A DNA stretch of 64,000 nt from Mycobacterium paraseoulense (GTDB lineage: Bacteria > Actinomycetota > Actinomycetes > Mycobacteriales > Mycobacteriaceae). Shown here piece after piece: positions 41,390 to 50,752 of the stretch; positions within the stretch are counted from its first letter, which is position 1, and each line of letters begins with the position of its first letter. The position numbers and the translations under genes are program-made. The stretch is taken from positions 2,170,001 through 2,234,000 of the forward strand of contig NZ_AP022619.1 in the NCBI RefSeq assembly GCF_010731655.1, given 5' to 3'. Under the pieces are notes generated by a model, which searched no databases, had not been told where the DNA came from, and saw nothing but the letters and a program-made list of their open reading frames with translations.

Positions 41390-42232
41390 TCAGCCCGCCG
41401 CCTCGGCGGGTGTTGCGCTGTTGCCCTTGATGACGGGCATGTTCGTCCACGCGCCACGGTCGTCGCGATACCACCCCGCGGCGGCCAACGCACCGCCGTC
41501 GGCGTGCACCACAGTCCCCGACACCCATGCCGCCAGCGGGCTCGCGAGAAACAAGATGCAGCCCGCGATGTCCTGCGGGGTTCCGAAGCGGCCCAGCGGA
41601 ATCCAGCGCGGAATATTGTGCCGCTGTGATTGGTGGATCATGCGGTCCAGCGGGACCTGGGCGCTATCCGTGGTTTCCGGCGCCACGGCATTCACCCGGA
41701 TGCCCTCCGGGCCTAGCTCGAGGGCGAGGCTCATGGTAAAGCCGGTCACCGCCGCCTTGAAGGCTCCGTATACCGCGAAGTGCGGTATACCCCGGAAGCC
41801 CTCGATCGACGAGACGTTCGTGATGCTCGCGCCGCCGGCGGCGGCACGCAGCAGCGGCAGCATGGCCCGGCTGACCAGAAAGATGTGCTTGAGGTTCATC
41901 CGATATATGTCGTCGATCTGCTCGTCGGTGAGCCGCTCGAAAGGTGTCGGCCGCGTCATGAAGTGACCGACGTTGTTCACCAGCGCGTCGAGGCGCCCGT
42001 AGCGGCTGCCGATGGCATCGGCGAGCGCCGACACGTCGGCCGCTACGGTCGCATCGCCGGTGACCACGAGCCCCCGATCGCCGAGTTCGCTGCGCAGGTC
42101 CTGCGACCGCACCTCGTCGACCTCGAGTACGACGACCGACGCACCCAGGCCGGCAAAGGCCGTCGCGGTGGCGCGCCCGATGCCCGCGCCACCGCCGGTG
42201 ACGAGCACCACCTTGTCGTTGAAGTCGATCAT
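41390..42232 (-). CDS. Short-chain dehydrogenase/reductase
   Basis: 280 residues: VVLVTGGGAGIGRATATAFAGLGASVVVLEVDE (NAD-type Asp/Glu after strand 2), DALVNNVGHFMTR, the catalytic region ITNVSSIEGFRGIPHFAVYGAFKAAVTG (Ser-Tyr-Lys, about 138-162), and VVHADGGALAAAGWYRDDRGAW. ATG 42232 (MIDFNDKVV) has GGAGG upstream. The C-terminal WYRDDRGAWTNMPVI tail is unusual for a classical SDR and may cap the substrate pocket. It diverges from the SDR at 42354. Confidence 0.9.
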   Translation of the reverse strand: MIDFNDKVVLVTGGGAGIGRATATAFAGLGASVVVLEVDEVRSQDLRSELGDRGLVVTGDATVAADVSALADAIGSRYGRLDALVNNVGHFMTRPTPFERLTDEQIDDIYRMNLKHIFLVSRAMLPLLRAAAGGASITNVSSIEGFRGIPHFAVYGAFKAAVTGFTMSLALELGPEGIRVNAVAPETTDSAQVPLDRMIHQSQRHNIPRWIPLGRFGTPQDIAGCILFLASPLAAWVSGTVVHADGGALAAAGWYRDDRGAWTNMPVIKGNSATPAEAAG

Positions 42233-42280
42233 TCCGCCTCCTGTTTTGCGCCGCCGAGGCACAAATGATCCGGCCGCGAC

Positions 42281-42308
42281 GAGAATCCTGATTCTCGCAT
42301 GCGAGAAT
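42281..42308. promoter_or_regulatory. Triple half-site operator GAGAAT-CCTG-ATTCTC plus GAGAAT
   Basis: A perfect 6-4-6 repeat (42281-42296), then GCATGC and a third exact half-site GAGAAT (42303-42308). It is centrally placed in the divergent gap of two SDR genes. The third half-site also makes an outward pair with the second (6-base spacer), like 23487. Confidence 0.65.
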
Positions 42309-42353
42309 AGCGGCTAACCTTCAGTTACGGATTCGGCCAGAGGAAAGCGGGCT

Positions 42354-43112
42354 ATGAGCGACCGGCACTCCAACATCGCGGGGACGCGGATGCTGATCAT
42401 CGGGGCGTCCTCCGGCATTGGACAGGCGCTGGCGATCGCCGCCCACTCCCGGGGGGCTCACGTCGCGCTCGCCGCACGGCGGGTGGAGCTGCTGTCGGAC
42501 CTGGCCGATCGGCTGCACGGATCGGCCCATGAATTGGACGTTTCGGACCCGCGGGCCGTGGAGGCCGTCGTCGCCGAGGTCGCCGCGAACCTGGGCAAGC
42601 TCGACGCGGTGGTGTTCACCAGCGCCGTGGTGCCCTTCGTGCTGATCGAAGACACCGATGTGGAGACCTGGCTGCATTCCTACGCAGTCAATGCCGTCGG
42701 TGCCTCCCACGTGCTTCGGGCGGCCCTCCCCCACTTGACCGATGACGCCACGGTCGTCGTCGCGTCCAGCCATGATGTAGGCCGCCCCCGCGTCGGCGTG
42801 GCCGCCTACCACGCCAGCAAGGCCGCGCTCGACGAGATCTTGCGATCCTGGCGGGCCGAGCATCCCGAACTGGCCGTGATCCGGGTTAGCGTTGGCCCGA
42901 CCTGTGACACCGAGATCCTGCGCGGCGCCGACCGCGATTTGCTGGCCGATCTATACCGGGCCTGGGCGCGGGCCGGCCAGATTCCCGACGAGATGTCCAC
43001 GGTGAACGACGTCGCCAACGCGATGCTGTCCCTGATCGCAATTTCACGCGCAAACCCCACCGTCGTCAGCGAGATCGTGCATCTTGCGCCGCGGATCACC
43101 AAGACTCGGTGA
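42354..43112 (+). CDS. Short-chain dehydrogenase/reductase
   Basis: 252 residues. MLIIGASSGIGQALAIAAHSRGAHVALAARR is an NADP-type cofactor site (Arg-Arg after strand 2). Then AVVFTSAVVPF replaces NNAG, and the catalytic site is VVVASSHDVGRPRVGVAAYHASKAALDE (about 135-162). The C-terminal half lacks the DGG strand of classical SDRs and resembles the SDR at 54080. It starts an operon of two SDRs and a DapB-like gene; the triple operator precedes it. Confidence 0.88.
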   Translation: MSDRHSNIAGTRMLIIGASSGIGQALAIAAHSRGAHVALAARRVELLSDLADRLHGSAHELDVSDPRAVEAVVAEVAANLGKLDAVVFTSAVVPFVLIEDTDVETWLHSYAVNAVGASHVLRAALPHLTDDATVVVASSHDVGRPRVGVAAYHASKAALDEILRSWRAEHPELAVIRVSVGPTCDTEILRGADRDLLADLYRAWARAGQIPDEMSTVNDVANAMLSLIAISRANPTVVSEIVHLAPRITKTR

Positions 43113-43142
43113 CACTACGAACCGCGAAGGGTGGATGACTGA

Positions 43143-43946
43143 ATGGATCTTGGTTTCGAGGGCGCAACGGCGGTCGTGACCGGCGGCAGCAAGGGGATGG
43201 GGCTGGCGATCGCCGAGAGTCTCGGGGCGGAAGGCGCCTCCGTGGCTATCATGGCGCGCGGTCGGACGGCGCTGGACTCGGCCGCGAGGCGAATCCGCGC
43301 CGCGGGGGCACCCGAAGTACTCACCATCAGCGTCGACATGTCCGATGCCGATTCCATCGCGTCGGGCTTTGCCTGCATTGGTCATGCGTGGGACACCCTG
43401 AACGTCCTGGTGCACACCGTGGGTCCGAACGCGGGCGCGTTCGACGACCTGGACGACGACGACTGGCGCGCTGCATTCGATCTCGGCACCCTGTCCGCGG
43501 TGCGATCCGTGCGGGCCGCGCTGCCGATGCTGCGACCAGCCGAGTGGGCCCGAATCGTCACCCTCTCCGCGCACTCCATCCAACGACAGAGCTTGCGGCT
43601 GGTCGCCTACACGGCAGCGAAGTCGGCGCTGTCCAGCTTCACCAAGAACTTGTCGAAAAGCCTTGGAGCCGAAGGAATTCTTGTGAACTGCGTCTGTCCG
43701 GGAACCATTGTGACGGCGAGCTTTACCGAGGTCCTGCGGGATGCGCTTGCCGCGGATGGGCTCGACTCGTCGGATCCGAAGGACGTGATGAGGTGGGTCG
43801 AGAAGACCTACGGCCATCCGTGCGATATCGGTCGCGCCGGGCTACCCGAGGAGATCGCCTCCATCACCACATATCTGGCGTCGCGACGCAACGGCTATGT
43901 GACGGGTGCGACCGTCAACGTCGACGGCGGATCGGACTTCATCTGA
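43143..43946 (+). CDS. Short-chain dehydrogenase/reductase
   Basis: 267 residues: TAVVTGGSKGMGLAIAESLGAEGASVAIMARGR, NVLVHTVGPNAGAFDDL, the catalytic site IVTLSAHSIQRQSLRLVAYTAAKSALSSF (about 140-166), and ATVNVDGGSDFI at the end, which is intact and classical. It follows the previous SDR by 30 bases and precedes the DapB-like gene by 42. The two adjacent SDRs differ in cofactor loops (Ala-Arg-Arg against Ala-Arg-Gly), so they may run in opposite redox directions. Confidence 0.9.
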   Translation: MDLGFEGATAVVTGGSKGMGLAIAESLGAEGASVAIMARGRTALDSAARRIRAAGAPEVLTISVDMSDADSIASGFACIGHAWDTLNVLVHTVGPNAGAFDDLDDDDWRAAFDLGTLSAVRSVRAALPMLRPAEWARIVTLSAHSIQRQSLRLVAYTAAKSALSSFTKNLSKSLGAEGILVNCVCPGTIVTASFTEVLRDALAADGLDSSDPKDVMRWVEKTYGHPCDIGRAGLPEEIASITTYLASRRNGYVTGATVNVDGGSDFI

Positions 43947-43988
43947 CCCTCCTCGCCCATCCATCCGGCTCTGAATGGAGTTGAGACA

Positions 43989-45089
43989 TTGACCGCAAGT
44001 TCCCGGCGTCTTCGAGTCATCCAGTGGGCAACCGGTGCCGTGGGGACCGAGATGATCAAGACCATCCTCGACTACCGGGCCGACCTCCAGCTGGTCGGAG
44101 CGCGGGTCTACTCCGATTCAAAGAACGGCATCGACGTCGGGACGCTGGTGGGCCGGAACCCAGTCGGCGTCAACGCAACCACCGATGTCGCGGACATTCT
44201 CGCGATGGAGGCCGACCTCGTGCTCTACGCGCCGTCGTTCACCAGTCTCGACGACGTGTGCGCGCTACTGGAGAGCGGCAAGAACGTTGCGACCGTCTCG
44301 TTCCTTTTCCACCCCCAGCGCATCGGCGATGCGGACCGTCGACGGCTGCTGGCGGCCTGCCGCAAGGGCAACAGCACGATCCACGCGAGCGGCCTCAACC
44401 CGGGCAACCTATCTGGTGTGTTGCCGCTCGCGCTGTCGGGTATGAGTCGCTCGATTGAGAGGTTCAGTCTGCAGGAGCGCGCGGACTGGTCGCTCTGGGA
44501 GAGCACCGAAATAACCTTCGACGGAATGTGGTTCGGACGACCGACCGAGGACATCACCCCGACGGCCAACGAGTTCCTGACATTCAACTCCGCCCTGTTC
44601 ACCCAGCAGACCTGGTTCATCGCCGACACGTTGAACGCTGCCATTGACGATGTCACGGTCACTGTTGACGCAGTGCCCGCCACCAAGGACTTCGAGATCT
44701 TCGACCACCGGGTTCGCGCCGGCACGACAGCCGGTCAGCGGTGGAACTTCGTGGGGAATCGTCGCGGCGAGCCGATCATCGAATTCGAGACACTATGGAC
44801 GGTCGGCGGCGAGTATCCGGAGCACTGGCCCACACCGGATGACGGCTGGACCCTCACGCTCGAAGGCGACCCGTCCATGCGCGTGCACTTCTTCTGCCTG
44901 GCCAGCTACTCGCGGCCGGCGTCGGTCGCCGAACACGTCCGAGCGGGTCTTGTCGCGGTTGCGCTACAGGTCGTCAACGCCATACCGGCGATATGTGCCG
45001 CCCCCGCGGGTTTCGCCACCATGGCGGACCTGCCGCTGATACGCAGTTACACCGGTTTCGGTGACGGGCCCATAGTCATCAAGGATTGA
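43989..45089 (+). CDS. DapB/2,4-diaminopentanoate dehydrogenase-like oxidoreductase
   Basis: 366 residues from a TTG start (GGAG just upstream): LRVIQWATGAVGTEMIKTILDYRADLQLVGARVYSDSKNGIDVGTLVG, then FHPQRIGDADRRRLLAACRKGNSTIHASGLNPGNLSGVLPLAL. The C-terminal half has YPEHWPTPDDGWTLTLEGDPSMRVHFF and NAIPAICAAPAGFATMADLPL. The Q-W-A-T-G-A-V-G motif is shared with 46094 and 48542. It is the third gene of an SDR-SDR-DapB operon. The substrate is unknown. Confidence 0.85.
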   Translation: MTASSRRLRVIQWATGAVGTEMIKTILDYRADLQLVGARVYSDSKNGIDVGTLVGRNPVGVNATTDVADILAMEADLVLYAPSFTSLDDVCALLESGKNVATVSFLFHPQRIGDADRRRLLAACRKGNSTIHASGLNPGNLSGVLPLALSGMSRSIERFSLQERADWSLWESTEITFDGMWFGRPTEDITPTANEFLTFNSALFTQQTWFIADTLNAAIDDVTVTVDAVPATKDFEIFDHRVRAGTTAGQRWNFVGNRRGEPIIEFETLWTVGGEYPEHWPTPDDGWTLTLEGDPSMRVHFFCLASYSRPASVAEHVRAGLVAVALQVVNAIPAICAAPAGFATMADLPLIRSYTGFGDGPIVIKD

Positions 45090-45149
45090 CATCGGGCTGG
45101 CCCGGCGCAGCCGCACACCAAAGATCATTGCGCCAAGGCATCGGTTCGG

Positions 45150-46091
45150 TCAGGAATTCGGCTGCGACTCAGAAGGAGCCGCCGCGAAAACATACTCCAT
45201 TTCATCGAAGATACTGCCGGGCACCAAGATATCTGATGGGTCGAGGATACGGTCGAGATTGGCCGCCACGTCCTCGGCGTCGAAGGCACCATCGGCGGCG
45301 AACCAGCCACGGGTCACACCGATCTGCAACGCGGCCACCCGTCCACGGAAAGCGCTCAGGACCTTTTGTGTCAGGGTGCAGCTCTCACTGGCCAGGTAGG
45401 CAACGACCGGTGCCACTTGATCGAGCCGCAGCGTCTGCAGGAAGGCCCGAGCATCGGCCGTGCGGCCGGCCTCCCCCATCAGTGCCATGGCCATTCGCGT
45501 GTCGCCCATCGGCATGATGGCGTTGGCGTGTATGCCGTGCGCCGCGCCCTCGAGCGCCGCGACGTTCATCAACCCGAGCATCCCCGTCTTGGCCGTGGCG
45601 TATCCGGTCAAGCCCGGCTGCCCGAAAACCCCCGCTGCGGAGGAAACGAACACCAGTCGGCCGTATCCGGCGTCCCGCATCACCGCGAAACCCGGTCGGA
45701 TGACGTGAAATGCGGCCAACACGTGGTGCCGCAGCAGCGCCTCGAAGCGTTCGGTCGGCCAGTCCGGCAACGCGTCGTCGTGGATGATGCCGGCGTTGGC
45801 GACGATCGCGTCCAATCGTCCGAATTCGCTGACGGCCAGGTCGACGGCGTCCTGCCCCCCTTGTTCGGCGCTGGCGTCCGAGGCGCACGCCACCGCCCGT
45901 CCCCCCGCGGCGCAGATCGCGGCGGCGACGTCATTAGCCGGTTTCGGGTCGCTTCCACTTCCGTCGGTTTCGGCGCCGTTGTCGTGGACCACCAAGGCGG
46001 CTCCGCGACGGGCCATTTCATGGCAATACGCCTCGCCGAGGCCGCGGGCACCGCCGGTCACCAGGACGACTCGATCGGTGAACGAGACCAA
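45150..46091 (-). CDS. Short-chain dehydrogenase/reductase with C-terminal extension
   Basis: 313 residues. It starts VSFTDRVVLVTGGARGLGEAYCHEMARRGAALVVHDNGAETDGSGSDPKPANDVAAAI. The long acidic insert after strand 2 is like that of peroxisomal multifunctional-enzyme-type (3R)-hydroxyacyl-CoA dehydrogenases. The catalytic site is LVFVSSAAGVFGQPGLTGYATAKTG (about 150-174). About 60 residues after the SDR core include SDILVPGSIFDEMEYVFAAAP. The TTG at 46091 with GGAAGG 6 bases before lies 2 bases after the DapB-like stop. It probably acts on a hydroxyacyl-CoA in the P450-DapB-SDR operon. Confidence 0.88.
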   Translation of the reverse strand: MVSFTDRVVLVTGGARGLGEAYCHEMARRGAALVVHDNGAETDGSGSDPKPANDVAAAICAAGGRAVACASDASAEQGGQDAVDLAVSEFGRLDAIVANAGIIHDDALPDWPTERFEALLRHHVLAAFHVIRPGFAVMRDAGYGRLVFVSSAAGVFGQPGLTGYATAKTGMLGLMNVAALEGAAHGIHANAIMPMGDTRMAMALMGEAGRTADARAFLQTLRLDQVAPVVAYLASESCTLTQKVLSAFRGRVAALQIGVTRGWFAADGAFDAEDVAANLDRILDPSDILVPGSIFDEMEYVFAAAPSESQPNS

Positions 46092-46093
46092 TT

Positions 46094-47176
46094 TCAGCCT
46101 TCCGCACGCAGCGACGCGGCGGACGCGGCACCGCGCTCGGTCCAGTGGGCGACGAACGGGGTGATCGTCGAAAGGTCGTAGAGCCCAGGCTCGGCCGCGA
46201 CCACGGCCGGGATGGCGTTGACGGCGTGCATGGCGGTGGCCAGGCAACCTTGCTCGGCGTGATCCTCCTCATGCGAGCCGATCACGAGATGAAGACTCAT
46301 GTTGGGCTTGCCCTCGAAGACCACCTGATAGCCGATCTCCGTCGGCCATTCGGGCGCCAGGTCGTCGGCCATCCTGGTGAGATGCTCCACGGCGAGGGTG
46401 GTGTCACCGCAGTCGACCTCGACGCCGAAGCGCATCGCCCCGACCGTGCCCGCGGGGATCTCTCCAGCCGCCACCGTCAGGGGTCGCGGTGTTGTGGCGA
46501 CTTCGCGGAACCCCTCGACGGACCGAATCTCGAGCCCGAGGGCCTGCGCCAGGATTGTCGCGCTGCCGATCCACGCGCTTGCCGCGTAGTCGGTGTTCGT
46601 CAGCAGCGGGGTGGTGTCGTCCGGCGCATGCCCGAAGCCCATCGCGTTGAAGATCAGGTCGTGGCTGGCGTAGGTCGAGTAGTTCAGCACCTCCCGTACG
46701 TTGATCCGGTCGGTGCGCTCGGTGAGGCGGGACAGAATGGGCACCAGCGACTCGCCGACGAAGCCCGGGTAGAGGCCGAGCCCAAGGAATGACGAATCGC
46801 CCGCACGACAGGCCTTCTCGATTGCGTCGGCCAGCGATTCGTGCAGCGAGCGGGGATGCACGAACCGGCTACCGGTGGCCACCACGTTCTTGCCCGACGC
46901 CAAAAGATCGCAGACGTCGGCGAAGCAGCCGGGCGTGTCGGTTTCCACCTTGCCCATGTAGAGCACCACATCGGCATCGGTGCCGATCACGGCATCCCGA
47001 TCGGCGCAAGCGAGCACCCCCGTTTCGGAGGCCCCGCACAGGGCGCCCGCATCGACGCCGGCTTTCGCCGGGTCGTAGACGCGCACCGCGACGAGTTCCA
47101 GGTCGGGGCGGCCCAGGACATGGCGCAGCGCCATCATTCCGGTCACCCCGGTCGCCCATTGGATCACGCGAGTCAT
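46094..47176 (-). CDS. DapB/2,4-diaminopentanoate dehydrogenase-like oxidoreductase
   Basis: 360 residues: TRVIQWATGVTGMMALRHVLGRPDLELVAVRVYDPAKAGVDAGALCG (about 2-48), FVHPRSLHESLADAIEKACRAGDSSFLGLGLYPGFVGESLVPIL, then MADDLAPEWPTEIGYQVVFEGKPNMSLHLVIG and NAIPAVVAAEPGLYDLSTITPF. It lies 15 bases downstream of a P450 and 2 bases before an SDR, all minus strand. With 28258 it shows the P450-DapB order twice in the window, suggesting that the DapB-like enzyme handles the P450 product or regenerates its partner. Confidence 0.85.
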   Translation of the reverse strand: MTRVIQWATGVTGMMALRHVLGRPDLELVAVRVYDPAKAGVDAGALCGASETGVLACADRDAVIGTDADVVLYMGKVETDTPGCFADVCDLLASGKNVVATGSRFVHPRSLHESLADAIEKACRAGDSSFLGLGLYPGFVGESLVPILSRLTERTDRINVREVLNYSTYASHDLIFNAMGFGHAPDDTTPLLTNTDYAASAWIGSATILAQALGLEIRSVEGFREVATTPRPLTVAAGEIPAGTVGAMRFGVEVDCGDTTLAVEHLTRMADDLAPEWPTEIGYQVVFEGKPNMSLHLVIGSHEEDHAEQGCLATAMHAVNAIPAVVAAEPGLYDLSTITPFVAHWTERGAASAASLRAEG

Positions 47177-47191
47177 GTCAGTCGGGTCCGT

Positions 47192-48442
47192 TCAATCCCA
47201 GACCACGTCGAGACGGGGCGGTGAACGGAACATCGTGCCGCTCACATAGGGGGGCGGGGCGTCGGGGTCGAGCCGCAGCCCCGGCAATTCGTCGAAGAGC
47301 GCGTTGAAGAACTTGGTGCTCTCCAACCGGGCCAGATGCATCCCCAGGCACAAGTGCGCACCGTGGCCAAACCCGATGTGCGGCTTGCGTTCCCGGAAGA
47401 TATTGAAGGTTTCGGGGTCCGGCCAGCGCGTCTCGTCGTGATTGGCGCTGCCCAGGTTCACCATCATCGTCGATCCCCTCGGGATGTCGAGCCCGAAGAA
47501 CTCGGTGTCAGTAGTGACCTCCCGGATGAAATTCAGCAGCGGCGTCTCCCACCGGATGCCCTCCTCGATCGCCTGGGGCAACAGGGTGCGGTCGGCGCGA
47601 ACCGCGTCGAGTTGGTCGGTGTGGGTCAACAGGGCCAGCGCGAGGCTCGCTGTCGATCGCGACGTGGTCTCCGCTCCGGCGGGCAGGAGATTGCGCATGA
47701 ATCCGTAGATTTGCTCGTCCGACATTTTGACGCCGTCGATCTCGGCCCGCGACAGGATCGTCACCATGTCGTCCTTCGGCGACTTGCGCCGGTCGGCCAG
47801 CACGCCGATGAAGTACTCCTTCATCTCCGCCGACGCCTTCATGGCGGTCTCCATGTCGGCGCGAAAGCCCAGCAGGTCGATGGCCAGCCGGTGAAACTCC
47901 CCGATGTCGGACTCGGGCAACCCGAGAAGGGCCGCGATGATCCGGACCGGGATCGGCATGAACACCGCGGCCACCAGATCGGCACGCTTGTCGTCGCGGA
48001 TCCTCGCGATCGTCCGATCGACCAGCGGCCCGACGAGTTCGGTGTCCCAGCGTTTCATCGAGGACTTCGCGAAGGCGAATTCGTGCAACCTGCGGTATGT
48101 CGCGTGCTCGGGTTCCTGCATCTCCAGAATCGTCGGACCCTGCAACGGGCGCACCATATCCTCGTAGATGCGGGTGCTGAACGTGACGTTGTCGGTGAAC
48201 ACGGCCTTGACGGCGTCGAACGAGTACGCCGTGAACGTCTGCTTGCCGCCGGGTCCGTCACACGGAACGCCCATCTCCGGCCAGCCCGGGTGAACGGGCG
48301 CCTTTTGCCGCAATTCGCGCAGCAGCGGGTACGGGGTCGCGTCGCCGTCGGCGCCCATCCCGGCGTTGAACTTCTCCTGCGCCTCGCGGATGCGCTGCTC
48401 GATGTCGTCGTCAACCTTCGGCTCCGCCACGTGCCACCTCAT
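47192..48442 (-). CDS. Cytochrome P450
   Basis: 416 residues of a different P450 branch from 26985/30127: the I-helix NLLPAGAETTSRSTASL, EEGIRWETPLLNFIRE for ExxR, and IGFGHGAHLCLGMHLARLES for the heme Cys; the C-terminus is YVSGTMFRSPPRLDVVWD. The start at ATG 48442 gives an acidic, helical N-terminus (VDDDIEQRIREAQEKFNAGM). It heads the operon P450-DapB-SDR and faces a second DapB-like gene. Two tandem TetR-type operators lie directly upstream. Confidence 0.92.
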   Translation of the reverse strand: MRWHVAEPKVDDDIEQRIREAQEKFNAGMGADGDATPYPLLRELRQKAPVHPGWPEMGVPCDGPGGKQTFTAYSFDAVKAVFTDNVTFSTRIYEDMVRPLQGPTILEMQEPEHATYRRLHEFAFAKSSMKRWDTELVGPLVDRTIARIRDDKRADLVAAVFMPIPVRIIAALLGLPESDIGEFHRLAIDLLGFRADMETAMKASAEMKEYFIGVLADRRKSPKDDMVTILSRAEIDGVKMSDEQIYGFMRNLLPAGAETTSRSTASLALALLTHTDQLDAVRADRTLLPQAIEEGIRWETPLLNFIREVTTDTEFFGLDIPRGSTMMVNLGSANHDETRWPDPETFNIFRERKPHIGFGHGAHLCLGMHLARLESTKFFNALFDELPGLRLDPDAPPPYVSGTMFRSPPRLDVVWD

Positions 48443-48450
48443 AAGCCCGT

Positions 48451-48493
48451 CAACCTACATATTGTCGGTTGCAAACCTACATGATGTAGGTTG
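48451..48493. promoter_or_regulatory. Two tandem 21-bp operator sites with mAAC...GTTG ends
   Basis: Copy 1 (48451-48471) reads CAAC-CTACATATTGTCG-GTTG. Copy 2 (48473-48493) reads AAAC-CTACATGATGTAG-GTTG, with a perfect 19-bp palindrome AACCTACAT-G-ATGTAGGTT at 48474-48492. The copies are 22 bp centre to centre, two helical turns. They fill the gap between the P450 (48442) and the DapB-like gene (48542). The same end pattern and inner YTwCA/TGwwG steps recur before the tetR gene at 52053. Confidence 0.7.
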
Positions 48494-48541
48494 AATGAAC
48501 CAGAAGGCTTACATCGCGAAACCGCAACCTGGAGCGTTCGA

Positions 48542-49615
48542 TTGGTTATTCGAGTCGTGCAGTGGGCGACCGGCGCTGTGGGCCGGGCCGCGCTCCGAGA
48601 GCTTATCGAGAATCCCCGTTATCAACTGGTGGGGGTCCTGGTCTACGACCCGGCGAAGACAGGGCTCGATGCGGGCGCGCTGTGTGGTCTCCCGCCGACG
48701 ACCGGCGTGATCGCGACGGCGGACAAGGACGCGATCGTCGCGCTGGGCGCCGACGTCGTCGTGCACACGGCCAGCAAGGCACACGTCATCGAAACGAACG
48801 CCGAGGACATCTGCCGCCTACTCGCGGCGGGGAGCACCGTCATCACTACGACGTCGTATAACCATTTGCCGACCTACGGGGCGGAAACCGAGTCCGCGTT
48901 CGTCGAGGCGTGCCGACAAGGTGAGTCGCGTTTCCATGCTGCCGGCGAGAACCCCGGGTTCATGTTCGAGCGACTGGTCGCCACGGTGACGGGGCTGAGC
49001 AAGACTATCGACCGGATCGACCTCTATGAGGCCACTGACGTTTCGGCCGTGGACAGCCGGCCGATGCTGGTCGACCTCATGGGCATGGGGAGACCGCCGG
49101 AAGACGTCAGTATCGATTCCCCGATCATCAAGAAGCTCGATATGGCGTACCGCCAAGCGCTCAACGCCACGGCCGACGTCCTCGGGATCACCCTGTCGCA
49201 CATCGACGTGGCGGTCGACGCCACCACCCTGCCGCACGACATCGAGGTACCCGCCGGCACTATCGAGGCGGGAACGGTTGTCGGGCAGAGGTTTTCCTGG
49301 GTCGGGCACTGGTCGGGCCGTCCGCTGCTGGCCATTCACGAGGAGTGGGTCCTCACCCGCGACCTCCCCCAGTGGGGCATGGCGCCGCTGGCGCCCGGCG
49401 AGAAGGCGCCCCTCATCCGCGCGGTCATCAAAGGCGAGCCGAGCTTCGAACTCCAGCTCGACGTGGGATTCGACGGCTCGGCGCAACCCGGTCAGCACGC
49501 CATGCCGGGCCACCTGATGATCGCGATGGGCGCGGTTCGCGCGATTCCGTATGTGCTTGCCCAACCGCCCGGCATCGTGACCGCGCCGGTATTCGGCGCG
49601 ATCCAACTAGCGTGA
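48542..49615 (+). CDS. DapB/2,4-diaminopentanoate dehydrogenase-like oxidoreductase
   Basis: 357 residues from TTG 48542, which has GGAG 7 bases upstream. A TTG at 48491 would begin inside the palindrome. It shows VIRVVQWATGAVGRAALRELIENPRYQLVGVLVYDPAKTGLDAGALCG, then FHAAGENPGFMFERLVATVTGL. The middle differs from relatives: PPEDVSIDSPIIKKLDMAYRQALNATADVLGI. The C-terminus reads AIPYVLAQPPGIVTAPVFGAIQL. It shares the control region with the P450 operon, so both sides are probably induced together. Its end overlaps the convergent binding-protein gene by 9 bases. Confidence 0.85.
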   Translation: MVIRVVQWATGAVGRAALRELIENPRYQLVGVLVYDPAKTGLDAGALCGLPPTTGVIATADKDAIVALGADVVVHTASKAHVIETNAEDICRLLAAGSTVITTTSYNHLPTYGAETESAFVEACRQGESRFHAAGENPGFMFERLVATVTGLSKTIDRIDLYEATDVSAVDSRPMLVDLMGMGRPPEDVSIDSPIIKKLDMAYRQALNATADVLGITLSHIDVAVDATTLPHDIEVPAGTIEAGTVVGQRFSWVGHWSGRPLLAIHEEWVLTRDLPQWGMAPLAPGEKAPLIRAVIKGEPSFELQLDVGFDGSAQPGQHAMPGHLMIAMGAVRAIPYVLAQPPGIVTAPVFGAIQLA

Positions 49616-50752
49616 GGCGCGCGCGACCGCCCGGGCAATGTGGTCGCTGGGCGCCGCGTGGAAGACATGCGCACTGCCGTCCGGCAGCACCCTGCGGGCA
49701 ATGAGATAGTCCGATCCCATCCAGCCCTGCCGGATGAACCGGCCGAACCGCAGGAACGTTCCGGGAGCGCCGCTGGCCGACGGGATCAGCTTGACCTGCT
49801 CGATCCCGTTCTTCACTCCCTCCCCGGTGAGCGGGCGTGCCGCCGCGAGGCCGCGCACGATCACGGTCGCCGCGTCGTGCGACAGCCCGGGCATGGAGTG
49901 CGCGGGCCGACGACCGTATCTGGCTTCAAAGCGGTCCAGGAAGGCCTGACCGACGGTGTTGCGCTCGTCGTAGCTGTCCAGGCCGATCCAGCCGGACAAC
50001 TGCTGCCTCCATTCCGCGTTGATGTGCGCCATTTCAAAGGCCGTCGTCGTGTACCGCGGGGGATCCCAGCCGGCGGCCAGCAGCGCGTCCGTGAACCCCC
50101 ACAGGCCATGCCCGAACCCGACGTGCACCAACGCGTCGGGCTCCGACGCACTCAGCGCGGCGACCGCGTTGGCCTTGTCGGCCTCCACCTGCGGAATTGC
50201 CACGGTCGCAACGACCTTCAAGCCGGCGGCGTCGTAGGCTCGTTCGGCGAAGGCGAGGTATTCCTTTCCGATCAGTGACGACTCATAGGCGATCGCGATC
50301 CTCGACCGCCCGTCCCCGATCATCACCGCCGCCAGCATCACCGGCTCCTCGGCCATCGAGCCGTTGTTCAGCGCAAAGCACCACTCTCCGAGCGCACCCT
50401 CGGACCCCGACAGGGTGACGATCGGAACGCGAGCCGTGGCCTCGACACGGGAGCGCAGCGGCACCACGTTGTCCGATACCCACGGCCCGTAGATGGCCAG
50501 ACATCCCTCCGCGACCAGCTCGTCGAAGGCGCGTTCGACCGCGAGGTAGGTGCCGTTCGGCAAGCCCACCACGTTTCGGGTGACGAGTTCGATCGGCCGG
50601 TCGATCAGCCCGGAGGACACCGCTTCATCCATCACCAGCCGCAGGGCGTCGATGCTGTCGTTGTCCGTGTCGCCGGAAGTCGGATAGTCATTGAGCAAGC
50701 CGACTTTCAGGGGAGCGACCGAACCGTACGCGCGAACGCCGTCGTCTGCCAT
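49607..50752 (-). CDS. Periplasmic-binding-protein-like (Peripla_BP_6) protein without export signal
   Basis: About 381 residues. It starts LKVGLLNDYPTSGDTDNDSIDALRLVMDEAVSSGLIDRPIELVTRN and shows the two-lobed Leu/Ile/Val-binding-protein pattern (VPLRSRVEATARVPIVTLSG, IAIAYESSLIGKEYLAFAERAYDAAG). No signal peptide or lipobox precedes it, either from ATG 50752 or from ATG 50821 (better ribosome site GGAAG, 23 more residues). No permease or ATPase is adjacent. A cytoplasmic ligand-binding role, or a link to amide-type regulators such as AmiC, fits better than ABC uptake. Confidence 0.8.
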   Translation of the reverse strand: MADDGVRAYGSVAPLKVGLLNDYPTSGDTDNDSIDALRLVMDEAVSSGLIDRPIELVTRNVVGLPNGTYLAVERAFDELVAEGCLAIYGPWVSDNVVPLRSRVEATARVPIVTLSGSEGALGEWCFALNNGSMAEEPVMLAAVMIGDGRSRIAIAYESSLIGKEYLAFAERAYDAAGLKVVATVAIPQVEADKANAVAALSASEPDALVHVGFGHGLWGFTDALLAAGWDPPRYTTTAFEMAHINAEWRQQLSGWIGLDSYDERNTVGQAFLDRFEARYGRRPAHSMPGLSHDAATVIVRGLAAARPLTGEGVKNGIEQVKLIPSASGAPGTFLRFGRFIRQGWMGSDYLIARRVLPDGSAHVFHAAPSDHIARAVARASR